Source: Flavobacterium sangjuense (GTDB lineage Bacteria; Bacteroidota; Bacteroidia; Flavobacteriales; Flavobacteriaceae). From it: a stretch of 64,000 nucleotides of DNA. Shown one piece after another: positions 26,401 to 33,998 of the stretch (its first letter is position 1; every line of letters begins with the position of its first letter). The notes under the pieces were generated by a model. That model was not told the origin of the DNA. It saw nothing but the letters and a program-made list of their open reading frames with translations, and did no database searches. The stretch lies in contig NZ_CP038810.1 in NCBI RefSeq assembly GCF_004797125.1, forward strand, positions 434,001 to 498,000, in the 5' to 3' direction. Both the position numbers and the translations under genes were made by a program.

Positions 26401-26847
26401 ATTTTGGTTGTTCCCAATCGTAACACCGCGCGTGATGCTTCCGGAAGTGTTTAGTCCGTCAAACGGCACAAACTTTTTAACCGAACGGTTGACTTTGTAC
26501 AAACCACCATCGTTAGCAACAACTCTGTCCTGATCGTAAATGCTGTAGGTTTTGGTTAATTGCTCGGGATATTTGAAGTAGCGAACTGTCAAACTATCTT
26601 GAAAAGTGTAACCGTTTTTAAAAACCAGCTTTCCTTTTTTGAAATCGATTTTATAAAAACTGGTATCAATTTCTTTTCCTTCTGAAGTTTGTAATTTGAA
26701 GAAACTTGGACTGATGCTTACTTTTTCAATTTCGATGGTATCGTTTGAAACGGCTACTTTTTTACTGTTGTATAAGGTCTTGATTTCCTGAGCCGAAAGC
26801 TTGGAAAAGCCTATGATGACCAACAATAAAAAAAGTTTTTTTAACAT
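23452..26847 (-). CDS. Very large outer-membrane beta-barrel protein, unknown function
   Basis: A 1131-residue exported protein: signal peptide 1-19 (MLKKLFLLLVIIGF ... LSA), then a periplasmic or plug-like start with an arginine/glycine motif (ITRGVTIGNNQNASV), a stretch typical of large Bacteroidota barrels (GSERVYVNGILKKRG, IDYNAGEITFT, EYQYSDRNYTR), and some 700 residues of alternating amphipathic strands ending in the aromatic residue of IQLRAYF, as outer-membrane barrels do. The N-terminal motifs remind me of SprA-type and related conserved Bacteroidota surface barrels, but it is far too short for SprA. There is no TonB box or carboxypeptidase-like domain. Transport or assembly at the outer membrane is inferred, with no substrate. 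The gene is single, 40 bp below the aspartate kinase gene on the same strand. Confidence 0.75.
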   Translation of the reverse strand: MLKKLFLLLVIIGFSKLSAQEIKTLYNSKKVAVSNDTIEIEKVSISPSFFKLQTSEGKEIDTSFYKIDFKKGKLVFKNGYTFQDSLTVRYFKYPEQLTKTYSIYDQDRVVANDGGLYKVNRSVKKFVPFDGLNTSGSITRGVTIGNNQNASVTSNLDLQITGKISDKVSLRASIQDSNIPLQDNGYSQKLDEFDQIFIELFTDKWNIRAGDLFLENRQSRFLNFNKKVQGLSTRFTFGGEENKTEIFASAALVRGQYAKSAFTGQEGNQGPYKLRGNNGELYVLVISGSERVYVNGILKKRGENNDYIIDYNAGEITFTSLFPITSEMRIVIEYQYSDRNYTRFVTYGGVNHEAKKWSLGGYLYSESDVKNQPLQQNLSTEQVAILSNAGDNINLMNAPSAYLDSYSENKILYKKITVTGGEAFEYSNNPADELYNVRFTLVGNNLGNYILTNSSAIGKIYQYVEPIAGIPQGNYEPITRLVAPTKIQIATVLGKYNPSEKTTVDFEVGLSNNDLNLYSALDDNNNKGVAGKLNFKQRLFSKKWQIDAFGNYQYVQENFKTIERLFNIEFNRDWNLTTLEGNQSLLINGLDFTLPEKGKLTYQFEKLDFSKSFSGNRHIINGFFKLNNWNILQNSSYLNSDGTYSNSTFIRNQSQVRYNFKKNWIGSSLRFENNKEKIVATQQLSSLSQRFTEYGAFVGRGDSTKVFVELGYLQRVNDSLQNGFLQRVNTSQSYYLKSKLLQTKKSDLSLFVNYRNLKYVDTARKNEPSLNSRMLYNDKYFNQLMLVTTAYETTSGTIAQQEFTYLEVEPGQGVYTWIDYNGNSIQELEEFEIAAFPDQAKYVRVFLPNQIFVKTHQNKFSQAVTLNMSQWQNKTGFLKGLSNFYNQTSFLIERKIQRNGDNFDLNPFSTSDQDLLGLNTSFRNSLFYNRGKQKHSVTYTFITNRIKNLLSVGSQENESTTHQLQYAHLVQKTWLFTFGTETSESALTSENYSSKNYKVDGYQINPKISYLFNKNASWDIFYEYQSKENQIGNSEKLLQNRFGTSFSYASEKKVTMNGEFSLYQNKFEGDAQSAVAFQMLEGLQPGKNMTWRLLLQKNLTQFLDVNINYQGRKTETSQTIHTGNIQLRAYF

Positions 26848-26887
26848 ACATAGTATAAACGTAAAAAAGCTGTTTTGAGTATAAAAT

Positions 26888-28141
26888 TTACTCCTTCGTC
26901 ACAATCTGCATTGTCTCTCTTGAGATTTGTTTTAGCAAAACGGTTTTCCCTTTTTCGACCATTTCTGCTGCTTCTTTGTTAAAGTGACGAATGGTATATA
27001 AGGATACGTTTTCGTTATAAGATACTTTGAATTTTTTGGACAAAATAGCTTTCAGTTCGTTGAAGTTACCAAATTTATCTTCCACACTTACTGAAAAACT
27101 AATCGCAGAGTTCTGAATCAAACTCACTTTCATTTTGTATTGGTGAAATAAGGCGAAAATTTCGCTGATGTTTTCTTCCATAATAAAAGAGAAATCGATA
27201 GACGATAACGAAATCAACAATTGGTCTCTTTTAACGATATAACATGGTGCTTGTGGCTCTAAATCTTTCCCTTTGGAAACACTTGTTCCCGGTAATAATG
27301 GATTGATAAATGATTTTACATGCAATGGGATTTCTTTTTTCTGTAGCGGTTGTAATGTTTTCGGGTGAATAACGGTTGCGCCATAAAACGCCAACTCAAT
27401 CGCTTCACGATACGAAATTTGGTTTAACAAAATTGCATTTTCAAAAACCCTCGGATCGGCATTCATTACTCCCGGAACGTCTTTCCAAATGGTTACACTT
27501 TCGGCATTTAAGCAATAAGCAAAAATAGCTGCCGTATAATCAGAACCTTCACGGCCAAGTGTTGTCGTGAAATTATTTTCATCAGAACCTAAAAATCCTT
27601 GGGTAATATTGAGTGCTTTTTTCTTTACTCCTTTCGAAATGAGTTGCTGTGTTTTTTCCCAATTCACTTCTGCATCACGATACGTAGCATCGGTTTTGAT
27701 GAAATTTCTAACGTCAATCCAGTTGTTTTTTAAACCCGCATGATTGAAATAATGGCTTACAATCGTGGTCGAAACAATTTCTCCAAAACTCACGACCTGG
27801 TCATACACAAAATTATAATTCGGTGATTTATTGCTTCGGATAAAATATTCCAAATCGGCAAAATGACTGTTCACTGCATAAAAAACATCGTGCTCTTCGT
27901 CATCGAATAAATCTAATAAAATTTGGTTGTGGTACTTTCGGACATCCTGCAAAGAAGAATTCAGTTCACCTGATTTTTCAAAATAATGCTTGATTACCAA
28001 TTCTAATGCGTTCGTGGTTTTTCCCATTGCGGAAATTACCAAAAGTGTGTCTTCGTGACCTACTTTTTCCAATACACTAAATACATTTTTTATTCCATCA
28101 GCATCTTTTACCGATGCACCACCAAATTTAAAAATTCTCAT
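26888..28141 (-). CDS. lysC: Aspartate kinase (monofunctional)
   Basis: A 417-residue enzyme that phosphorylates aspartate, the first step toward lysine, threonine and methionine. The kinase domain starts KFGGASVKD and contains TTLGREGSDYTAA and VTIWKDVPGVMNADPR. The C-terminal third holds ACT-like regulatory modules (KVSLIQNSAISFSVSV). There is no homoserine dehydrogenase part. Its start codon overlaps the stop of the upstream acetyltransferase as TAATG, suggesting translational coupling. The partner enzyme asd is encoded at 47900. No lysine riboswitch is present upstream. Confidence 0.92.
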   Translation of the reverse strand: MRIFKFGGASVKDADGIKNVFSVLEKVGHEDTLLVISAMGKTTNALELVIKHYFEKSGELNSSLQDVRKYHNQILLDLFDDEEHDVFYAVNSHFADLEYFIRSNKSPNYNFVYDQVVSFGEIVSTTIVSHYFNHAGLKNNWIDVRNFIKTDATYRDAEVNWEKTQQLISKGVKKKALNITQGFLGSDENNFTTTLGREGSDYTAAIFAYCLNAESVTIWKDVPGVMNADPRVFENAILLNQISYREAIELAFYGATVIHPKTLQPLQKKEIPLHVKSFINPLLPGTSVSKGKDLEPQAPCYIVKRDQLLISLSSIDFSFIMEENISEIFALFHQYKMKVSLIQNSAISFSVSVEDKFGNFNELKAILSKKFKVSYNENVSLYTIRHFNKEAAEMVEKGKTVLLKQISRETMQIVTKE

Positions 28142-28623
28142 TATAACTTACTTAAAAATTCATTTATTCCGTTTTCGTCCATTTGCGCTACGCGCCAATC
28201 TTCCAATATTTTTGCTCCTGATTTGATATAGAAATCTATCGCTGGTGTATTCCAATCCAAAACTGCCCATTCAATGCGTCTAACCTTGTCAATTTTTCCC
28301 TGCTCTATGATTTTGGAATACAATTCAAATCCTACACCGGCTCCACGCATATCTTCTTTTACGATCAAATCTTCGAGATGAATCGTTTTCCCTTTCCAGG
28401 TCGAGTAACGGTAATAATAAAGTGCAATTCCAACAATACGTCCATTAACCTCGGCAACGAAAGTATGAAACAAAGGATAGTCACCAAAACCATCGCGCTC
28501 CAAATCGGCAACAGTTACCACAACAGCATCTGGTTCTTTTTCGAAAGTGGCCAATTCCTGAATCAAATCAAGAACCGCTTTCATATCTTTTTTTTCTCCT
28601 TTTCGGATGTTCATTTGGCTCAA
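28141..28623 (-). CDS. GNAT family N-acetyltransferase (diamine acetyltransferase-like)
   Basis: A 160-residue GNAT protein. The acetyl-CoA loop is MRGAGVGFELY, preceded by the strand HLEDLIVKE. The run STWKGKTIHLEDL is typical of the spermidine/spermine acetyltransferase (SSAT-like) subgroup, and WAVLDWNTPAIDFY is its C-terminal motif. A polyamine or other small amine substrate is therefore likely but unproven. It shares one base with the aspartate kinase start (TAATG) and forms a two-gene operon. A TATTTTTG box lies 9 bp before the ATG, so the leader must be very short. Confidence 0.87.
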   Translation of the reverse strand: MSQMNIRKGEKKDMKAVLDLIQELATFEKEPDAVVVTVADLERDGFGDYPLFHTFVAEVNGRIVGIALYYYRYSTWKGKTIHLEDLIVKEDMRGAGVGFELYSKIIEQGKIDKVRRIEWAVLDWNTPAIDFYIKSGAKILEDWRVAQMDENGINEFLSKL

Positions 28624-28631
28624 ATTTTGGA

Positions 28632-28639
28632 CAAAAATA
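28632..28639 (-). promoter_or_regulatory. Putative -7 box (TATTTTTG) for GNAT-aspartate kinase
   Basis: An exact minus-strand TAnnTTTG match with only 8 bp between it and the ATG at 28623. Predicts a nearly leaderless mRNA. Confidence 0.45.
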
Positions 28640-28721
28640 CAATTATTAATTTCTTCTCGAAATAGATTTTTTCTTTGCCAAATTTATCGATATTTGCATA
28701 AACAACCTCAACGGTTCCAAT

Positions 28722-29729
28722 ATGGAAGAACGCAACAAAACCTTAGGTGAATTTATCATCGAAAAACAAGAAGAATTCAAATATTCTTCGGGAGAATTAT
28801 CGCGAATTATCAATTCCATTCGATTAGCTGCCAAAGTAGTAAGCTACAAAGTAAACAAAGCCGGTTTGGTTGATATTGTTGGCGCGGCCGGAGAACAAAA
28901 TGTTCAGGGAGAAGACCAACAAAAACTGGATGTTTATGCCAATGAGGTTTTTATCCAAACTTTAATCAATCGTGAGATTGTTTGCGGAATTGCTTCCGAA
29001 GAAAACGATGATTTCATAACCGTTGAAGGTTCGGACAACAGTCACAGCAATAAATATGTTGTTTTAATGGATCCTCTTGATGGTTCGTCAAATATTGATG
29101 TAAACGTTTCTGTAGGAACTATTTTTTCAGTGTATAGACGCGTTACTCCAATTGGTACACCGGTAAAGACAGAAGATTTTTTACAACCTGGCACGCAACA
29201 AGTTGCTGCCGGTTATGTAATTTATGGCACTTCAACCATGTTAGTTTACACAACGGGACATGGCGTTAATGGTTTTACGTTGAATCCGGCCATTGGAACT
29301 TTTTATTTGTCTCACCCGAATATGCAGTTTTCAAAAGACGGAAACATTTATTCTATCAACGAAGGAAACTATGTGCATTTTCCGCAAGGCGTAAAAGATT
29401 ATATCAAATATTGCCAATTGGAAGAAGATGACAGACCTTATACTTCGCGTTATATTGGAAGTTTGGTTTCCGACATTCACAGAAATATGATTAAAGGCGG
29501 AATATATATTTATCCAACAAGTTCCAAAGCACCAAAAGGGAAATTGCGTTTATTATACGAATGCAATCCAATGGCATTTATTGCAGAACAAGCAGGCGGA
29601 AAAGCTTCTGACGGTTTTGGAAGAATTATGGAAATCCAACCAACAGAGTTACACCAACGTGTTCCATTCTTCTGCGGAAGTTTTAATATGGTAAAAAAAG
29701 CCGAAGAATTTATGGCAAAACATAGTTAG
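28722..29729 (+). CDS. fbp: Fructose-1,6-bisphosphatase, class I
   Basis: A 335-residue gluconeogenic enzyme. The metal-binding signature [20 protein letters not shown] is intact, followed by the substrate region [16 protein letters not shown] and [20 protein letters not shown], all hallmarks of FBPase class I, which removes the 1-phosphate of fructose 1,6-bisphosphate. The start [12 protein letters not shown] fits the family N-terminus. A near-consensus -7 box (GATATTTG, 28689-28696) stands ahead. The gene diverges from the GNAT-aspartate kinase operon and is followed by a purine-rich heptad repeat and a terminator. Confidence 0.94.
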   Translation: MEERNKTLGEFIIEKQEEFKYSSGELSRIINSIRLAAKVVSYKVNKAGLVDIVGAAGEQNVQGEDQQKLDVYANEVFIQTLINREIVCGIASEENDDFITVEGSDNSHSNKYVVLMDPLDGSSNIDVNVSVGTIFSVYRRVTPIGTPVKTEDFLQPGTQQVAAGYVIYGTSTMLVYTTGHGVNGFTLNPAIGTFYLSHPNMQFSKDGNIYSINEGNYVHFPQGVKDYIKYCQLEEDDRPYTSRYIGSLVSDIHRNMIKGGIYIYPTSSKAPKGKLRLLYECNPMAFIAEQAGGKASDGFGRIMEIQPTELHQRVPFFCGSFNMVKKAEEFMAKHS

Positions 29730-29764
29730 AGAAAAGAAGAAAGAGGCAAGAGCAAAGAAAAAAG
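29730..29764 (+). repeat. Heptanucleotide tandem repeat, purine-rich (x5)
   Basis: Five 7-bp units start directly after the fbp stop codon: AGAAAAG, AAGAAAG, AGGCAAG, AGCAAAG, AAAAAAG. They are part of a composite element with the 23-bp repeats at 29806-29850. Confidence 0.65.
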
Positions 29765-29793
29765 GCAGGAGTAATTAAACTTCTGCCTTTTTA
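29758..29793 (+). terminator. Terminator of fbp
   Basis: AAAAAGGCAG pairs with CTGCCTTTTT around a 15-base loop. The T run continues downstream. It overlaps the last heptad unit. Confidence 0.8.
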
Positions 29794-29805
29794 TATTATG
29801 TGAAA

Positions 29806-29850
29806 TCTTGCAGCGCAGCGATCTTATTTCTTGCAGCGCAGCGGTCTTTC
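29806..29850 (-). repeat. 23-bp direct repeat, two units
   Basis: TCTTGCAGCGCAGCG followed by ATCTT or GTCTT occurs at 29806 and 29829, exactly 23 bp apart. The reverse complement closely matches the pair at 42220-42262, which has the same 23-bp spacing. Confidence 0.8.
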
Positions 29851-29852
29851 TC

Positions 29853-30284
29853 CTATTTATTCATATGCGTCATTTCGTAAACAAACGTATCTAAATCTAC
29901 ATGCAGTAACAACAATGACATCGCTTTGTCAACAATAAAAGGAACGTTACCCGGAGTAAATCCTAATGCCAAGGCAAACTTGGTTAAAACTTCTTTTTGT
30001 TTTGGCCCAAGAACGTGGTCAACATAAACCATTCTTGACAAATCATACAAACGCTCTAAACGTTGTGAATGTAAATAAGGCGGATTGATTGGGTATTTCG
30101 AAGGGTTTTCTAAAATCTCTTCATATTCAGCTGCCGAAATTTCTAAGCGAACAGCCAGTTTATCCAAGAATGCTTTTTCTTCTTTGCTCAAATCTCCATC
30201 GGCAATGGCTACACGCACAATGGCTGAAAAATGAGCTTTATTTCTACTTTTAAATTCGCTATCAAATAAATCTGAAAATGACAT
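29853..30284 (-). CDS. TerB-like domain protein
   Basis: A 143-residue helical protein. The start is set at 30284 (MSFSDLFDSEF) because the upstream in-frame codon overlaps the -7 box at 30306. The body resembles the TerB/DjlA-N helical fold (FSAIVRVAIADGDLSKEEKAFLDKLA, with the acidic ADGDLS turn that binds metal in TerB). TerB-family proteins occur in tellurite resistance and general stress contexts. No other ter gene is nearby, so a tellurite role should not be assumed. It is a single gene, converging with fbp across the repeat-rich region. Confidence 0.75.
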   Translation of the reverse strand: MSFSDLFDSEFKSRNKAHFSAIVRVAIADGDLSKEEKAFLDKLAVRLEISAAEYEEILENPSKYPINPPYLHSQRLERLYDLSRMVYVDHVLGPKQKEVLTKFALALGFTPGNVPFIVDKAMSLLLLHVDLDTFVYEMTHMNK

Positions 30285-30305
30285 AATTTTATTGGTTTTA
30301 AGATG

Positions 30306-30313
30306 CAAATATA
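30306..30313 (-). promoter_or_regulatory. Putative -7 box (TATATTTG) for the TerB-like gene
   Basis: An exact minus-strand match 22 bp before the chosen start at 30284. It rules out the longer reading frame beginning at 30308. Confidence 0.55.
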
Positions 30314-30433
30314 ATTCAATTTAACCTTTTTAGGAAATGCAAATCAAAAATGTTTTTCATCGATTTTAGGGTTTATTTTTTATAGCAAAACAAAATAAAT
30401 TGTAAGTTTACCATACCAAACAACCTAAATGCT

Positions 30434-31027
30434 ATGTCTGATTTCTGGATTTACTTCTCTATGGGATTAAAACATATGTGGAATATTCATGCCTACATTG
30501 ATGTTTTATTTCTTTTAGTCCTCACGGTTCCTTACGAATTCAAATCATGGAAAAGAATTCTGATTCTTGTCTCACTATTTACTGCCGGACACACTTTGGC
30601 ACTCATGCTTTCCGTTTTTAATGTAATAACGATTAAAGTCAATATTGTCTCTTTTATAATTCCGATAATTATTCTTATAGCTGCTTTATACAACATACTT
30701 TCTTCGGGAAAATTCGGCAAAAAAGACAGCATTACGTTTATTGCCATTGTCACCTCATTATTTGGTCTCATTCACGGCTTAGGATTTGCCAATTATTTCA
30801 ACAGCCATATTTCCGGTAAACCAACCGATAAATTATTACCGCTTTTTGAATCGTCACTTGGCTTTGGCGTGTCACAAATCATCGTGATTCTTGTGGCTTT
30901 GCTACTCGCTTATGTGGTTCAAACTTTACTCAAACTCTCAAAACGCGACTGGATTTTAATCGTTTCGGCCTTTGTAGCCGGTGTCGTAATCCCAATGATT
31001 ATCAGAAGTGAAATTTGGGTTAAATAA
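30434..31027 (+). CDS. HupE/UreJ-like membrane protein
   Basis: A 197-residue protein with about six membrane helices and the conserved histidines of the HupE/UreJ family: GLKHMWNIHAYIDVLFLL in the first helix, AGHTLAL in the second and LFGLIHGLGFA in the fourth. HupE and UreJ are accessory membrane proteins thought to import nickel or related metals for hydrogenase or urease. The Bacteroidota members stand alone, as here, and no hydrogenase or urease genes are visible. A metal-transport role is inferred from the family only. A -33-like TTG for the next operon begins just after its stop. Confidence 0.82.
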   Translation: MSDFWIYFSMGLKHMWNIHAYIDVLFLLVLTVPYEFKSWKRILILVSLFTAGHTLALMLSVFNVITIKVNIVSFIIPIIILIAALYNILSSGKFGKKDSITFIAIVTSLFGLIHGLGFANYFNSHISGKPTDKLLPLFESSLGFGVSQIIVILVALLLAYVVQTLLKLSKRDWILIVSAFVAGVVIPMIIRSEIWVK

Positions 31028-31059
31028 TTGTTTATAAGCGAAAGGTTTGGGTATATTTG
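31028..31059 (+). promoter_or_regulatory. Promoter of the dCMP deaminase-CtpA operon (TTG-N21-TATATTTG)
   Basis: TTG at 31028-31030 and TATATTTG at 31052-31059 match both consensus boxes. The leader to the ATG at 31125 is about 60 bases and carries a hairpin element. Confidence 0.62.
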
Positions 31060-31066
31060 CTATCCA

Positions 31067-31099
31067 TTTTCCTGTCTCGTCGGCACGACGAGAGGCTAA
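31067..31099 (+). repeat. Leader hairpin element, copy 2
   Basis: TCTCGTC (31075-31081) and GACGAGA (31087-31093) form a 7-bp stem with a 5-base loop, flanked by TTTCCTG and GGCTAAA. It sits in the 5' leader of the dCMP deaminase gene and matches the element at 18755-18786 in the same sense orientation relative to the following gene. Confidence 0.75.
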
Positions 31100-31124
31100 A
31101 TGAAAAACCATTTTACTTTTTGTA

Positions 31125-31553
31125 ATGAAAGAAAAAAAACAACTCAAATACGATATTGCTTACTTAAGAATTGCTTCCGAATGGAGTAAACTTTCCTATT
31201 GCAAACGCAAGCAGGTTGGTGCTATAATTGTGCGCGACCGAATGATTATTTCTGATGGTTACAACGGAACACCAACAGGTTTTGAAAATTGCTGTGAAGA
31301 CGAAGAAGGGTTGACTAAGTGGTTTGTGCTTCATGCCGAAGCCAATGCTATTTCTAAAGTAGCGCGTTCAACACAAACTTGTGAAAATGCTACCTTATAC
31401 ATTACGCTTTCACCCTGCAAAGAATGCAGCAAACTTATTCATCAATCGGGAATAAAACGTGTAGTATTTCAATATGGTTACCGTGATACAACCGGTTTAG
31501 AATTTTTGGAAAAAGCAGGTGTTGTTGTCAATCAAATTGAAGATTTAGGATAA
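31125..31553 (+). CDS. Deoxycytidylate (dCMP) deaminase family protein
   Basis: A 142-residue zinc deaminase. Zinc ligands are seen in LHAEANAI (HAE) and SPCKECSKLI (PCxxC), and DGYNGTPTGFENC is the substrate loop typical of dCMP deaminase, which makes dUMP for thymidylate synthesis. ComEB-like proteins share the fold, but the Asn-Gly-Thr-Pro loop favours dCMP. Its stop overlaps the start of the next gene as TAATG, so translation is probably coupled to the CtpA-type protease. That pairing has no obvious metabolic logic. It belongs to the nucleotide-supply theme of the window. Confidence 0.88.
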   Translation: MKEKKQLKYDIAYLRIASEWSKLSYCKRKQVGAIIVRDRMIISDGYNGTPTGFENCCEDEEGLTKWFVLHAEANAISKVARSTQTCENATLYITLSPCKECSKLIHQSGIKRVVFQYGYRDTTGLEFLEKAGVVVNQIEDLG

Positions 31554-33127
31554 TGAAATCAAAGGAGAAATATTTACCAATACTATTATTTGCCTGTGTT
31601 GCCTTGGGCATTGTCATTGGTGGTATGCTAAATTTTCCGCAACGAACACTTTCAAAACAAAATGCCCGAAAAGTCAAGCTTGAACGTCTGATGGACTTTA
31701 TCAATGAAGAATATGTTGATGATGTCAATTCGGATTCCATTGTCGAGATGACGGTAAACAGCATTTTGGCAAATCTTGATCCGCATTCGGTTTATCTTCC
31801 GCCAAGCGAACAATCGTCGGAAGCCGAAATCATGAAAGGTGATTTTGTTGGCATTGGTGTTAATTTTTATATGTTTAATGATACGGTTACTGTGGTTAGA
31901 CCTTTAGAAAATGGTCCGGCTGCAAAAGCGGGAATCCTTTCCGGAGACCGAATTCTATACGCAGATAAAAGCAAACTTTTTGGACGAAAATTACCAACCG
32001 ACAGCTTGTACAACAAACTAAAAGGTGAAGAAGGTTCAAAAGTTTTACTGACAATTTTCAGAAAAAGCACCAACAAAAAACTAAAGCTTATAGTTGAACG
32101 CGAAGTCGTTCCGATAAAAAGTGTCGACACCTATTTGATGCTCAATAAAACTTCGGGCTATATTAAAATAAATCGTTTTGCTGAGAATACTCATGACGAA
32201 TTCAGAACCGGATTAGAGCAATTGAAAAAACAAGGAATGACCACTTTAGTCATTGACCTACGCGACAATGGCGGCGGTTATTTGGAAAAAGCCGTTGAAG
32301 TTGCCGACGAGTTATTAAAAGATAAAGAGCTTGTCGTTTTTACCAAAAACAGAAAAGGAACGGTCGATAAAACGTATGCTACTGAAGAAGGTATTTTTGA
32401 AACCGGAAAAGTCTTTGTGCTAATTGATGAAAACTCCGCTTCGGCAAGCGAAATTCTGGCTGGTGCAATTCAGGATAATGATAGAGGAACCATCGTAGGT
32501 CGCCGTTCATTCGGAAAAGGATTGGTGCAACGCGAAATGGGTTTTGAAGACGGTTCGGCTGTTCGTTTGACGACTTCAAGATATTACACACCAAGTGGAC
32601 GATCTATTCAAAAACCTTATACAAAAGGCGAAGGCGAAAAATACAGCCACGATGCCGAAACTCGTTTTGCAAGCGGTGAACTTTATGAAAAAGATAAAAT
32701 GAAAATCGCGGATTCTCTGAAATTTAAAACCAAAAAAGGTCGAATCGTTTATGGCGGTGGCGGAATTGTTCCCGATATTTTCGTGCCTCTTGAAGTAAAA
32801 AAAGGAGAAGAAAATTTGGCTTATATTTTAAATTCAGGAGTTGTGGGACATTTTGTTTTTGAGCAATTGGACAAAAACCGAAACGCATTTAAAGGATTGA
32901 AATTCGAACAATTTTTAACCAAAATGCAAAATGATTACAGCTATGTTCCAAAACTGGAAAGCTATCTCAAAGACGCTGGTTTGGACATGAAATTGGACAG
33001 CAATAAAACGTTGGTCAAAAAATATATCTCTGCTGAATTTGCCCGACAGTTATTTGGAGAAAGCCAATACTACCATATCATTCTCAAAGATGATACAATG
33101 CTGAATGTGGTTTTGACAAGAGCGTAG
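31553..33127 (+). CDS. S41 family carboxyl-terminal processing protease
   Basis: A 524-residue protease. An N-terminal membrane anchor or signal (residues 8-25, LPILLFACVALGIVIGG) places it in the periplasm. A PDZ domain follows (residues about 90-170, FVGIGVNFYM, ENGPAAKAGILSGDRI), then the S41 tail-specific protease domain with Ser297 (ENSASASEI) and Lys322 (RSFGKGLVQ) as the Ser/Lys dyad at the usual 25-residue spacing. The C-terminal 120 residues are an extra helical domain common in Bacteroidota CtpA proteins. Such enzymes trim C-termini of envelope proteins. It is translationally coupled to the upstream dCMP deaminase. Confidence 0.92.
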   Translation: MKSKEKYLPILLFACVALGIVIGGMLNFPQRTLSKQNARKVKLERLMDFINEEYVDDVNSDSIVEMTVNSILANLDPHSVYLPPSEQSSEAEIMKGDFVGIGVNFYMFNDTVTVVRPLENGPAAKAGILSGDRILYADKSKLFGRKLPTDSLYNKLKGEEGSKVLLTIFRKSTNKKLKLIVEREVVPIKSVDTYLMLNKTSGYIKINRFAENTHDEFRTGLEQLKKQGMTTLVIDLRDNGGGYLEKAVEVADELLKDKELVVFTKNRKGTVDKTYATEEGIFETGKVFVLIDENSASASEILAGAIQDNDRGTIVGRRSFGKGLVQREMGFEDGSAVRLTTSRYYTPSGRSIQKPYTKGEGEKYSHDAETRFASGELYEKDKMKIADSLKFKTKKGRIVYGGGGIVPDIFVPLEVKKGEENLAYILNSGVVGHFVFEQLDKNRNAFKGLKFEQFLTKMQNDYSYVPKLESYLKDAGLDMKLDSNKTLVKKYISAEFARQLFGESQYYHIILKDDTMLNVVLTRA

Positions 33128-33148
33128 CGAACTAGCGCAGTAAACAAA

Positions 33149-33757
33149 CTATTTTTTTATCGAATCATGGCTTTGCGAAGAAATTCCGTTATTCCATAAA
33201 GTCAGAATATCAGTCGCAACTGCTGCGCCACTTCCGGCTGCAATCGCTAACTGACTGCGCCAACCGGCAAGCGTTCCCACTACATAAATTCCTTCGGTTA
33301 CTTTGTGATCTTCGTTTTTTAGTTGGATGCGTTGTTTTTCGGCTAGTGCTTTTTTGTGGGTTTCAACATAGTTCATCAAACCTTCAATATCAAAGGTGTT
33401 AGAATAACCTATCGCAACAACAATGCTTTTTGTTTGATACGAATTCTTATTGGTTGTAACCGTAAAATTTGGAAAATTGCCTGCAACCTTCAGTACTTTT
33501 TCGCCTTCAATTTGGGTAACATGCGGATATAATTCCTTTAAATGTTCGGTGCTTTCGGTCAATAGTTCTGAACCTAATTTCCCGGAAGGGACACCATAAG
33601 CATTAAAAAATATAGCTTCCTGAAGCGATGATGTTTTTTGGTGTGTAATAATTCCAATTTTTTTATCCTGTACAAATGCTTTTTTATGAGCCGACCCCAA
33701 AACTAAAGCACATGACATTCCTGAAACGCCACCACCAATTATTAAAACATCAAACAT
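33149..33757 (-). CDS. FAD/NAD(P)-binding oxidoreductase (thioredoxin reductase-like)
   Basis: A 202-residue flavoprotein-like enzyme. The N-terminus MFDVLIIGGGVSGMSCALVLG is the dinucleotide-binding fold, SIVVAIGYSNTF is the second nucleotide motif, and GIYVVGTLAGWRSQLAIAAGSGAAVATDIL is the C-terminal FAD motif of thioredoxin reductase-like proteins. The protein is much shorter than true thioredoxin reductase (about 310 residues) and has no CxxC redox pair, so that activity is unlikely. It probably reduces or oxidises a small molecule or partner protein. The small membrane protein gene at 33763 lies 5 bp upstream, so the two form an operon. Confidence 0.82.
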   Translation of the reverse strand: MFDVLIIGGGVSGMSCALVLGSAHKKAFVQDKKIGIITHQKTSSLQEAIFFNAYGVPSGKLGSELLTESTEHLKELYPHVTQIEGEKVLKVAGNFPNFTVTTNKNSYQTKSIVVAIGYSNTFDIEGLMNYVETHKKALAEKQRIQLKNEDHKVTEGIYVVGTLAGWRSQLAIAAGSGAAVATDILTLWNNGISSQSHDSIKK

Positions 33758-33762
33758 GATTT

Positions 33763-33960
33763 TTAGTTTTTAAGTTTTTCTTCGATTTTTTTAGACATTC
33801 TAAAAATCAAAAGAATAAGAACGGCGCAAAAAGAAGCCGCAATGCCAATCAAAGCAATCATGCTGTTTCCTTCAAGTGGTTTATTGAAATCAACGAGGAA
33901 GACATTTACTATTATCAGCGCAATAGCAATAAGAAGAAGTATGTTGGTGAAAATTTTCAT
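33763..33960 (-). CDS. 65-residue membrane protein, unknown function
   Basis: A small protein with two hydrophobic segments (residues 4-24, ILLLIAIALIIVNVFLV, and 34-54) and a basic tail (RMSKKIEEKLKN). No recognised family. It is 5 bp upstream of the FAD oxidoreductase, so it may anchor or assist it at the membrane (inference from operon position only). Codon use is like its neighbours. Confidence 0.65.
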   Translation of the reverse strand: MKIFTNILLLIAIALIIVNVFLVDFNKPLEGNSMIALIGIAASFCAVLILLIFRMSKKIEEKLKN

Positions 33961-33998
33961 GAATTACATTTAGACGACAAAAATACTAAAATTTGGCT

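Noticed and set aside
23452..26847. Calling the giant barrel SprA/Sov
   Set aside because: SprA is more than twice as long. Only general motifs of large Bacteroidota barrels are shared.
28624..28640. Lysine riboswitch controlling aspartate kinase
   Set aside because: The gene is second in a unit whose predicted leader is under ten bases, leaving no room for an aptamer.
29806..29850. 23-bp direct repeats as a CRISPR array
   Set aside because: Only two units with no variable spacer of normal length between them, no cas genes, and the matching copy at 42220 has the same design.
29853..30284. Tellurite resistance function for the TerB-like gene
   Set aside because: No other ter genes are nearby, and the domain is widespread outside tellurite operons.
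30285..30308. Upstream start for the TerB-like gene
   Set aside because: It overlaps an exact -7 box, so it would lie upstream of the transcript.
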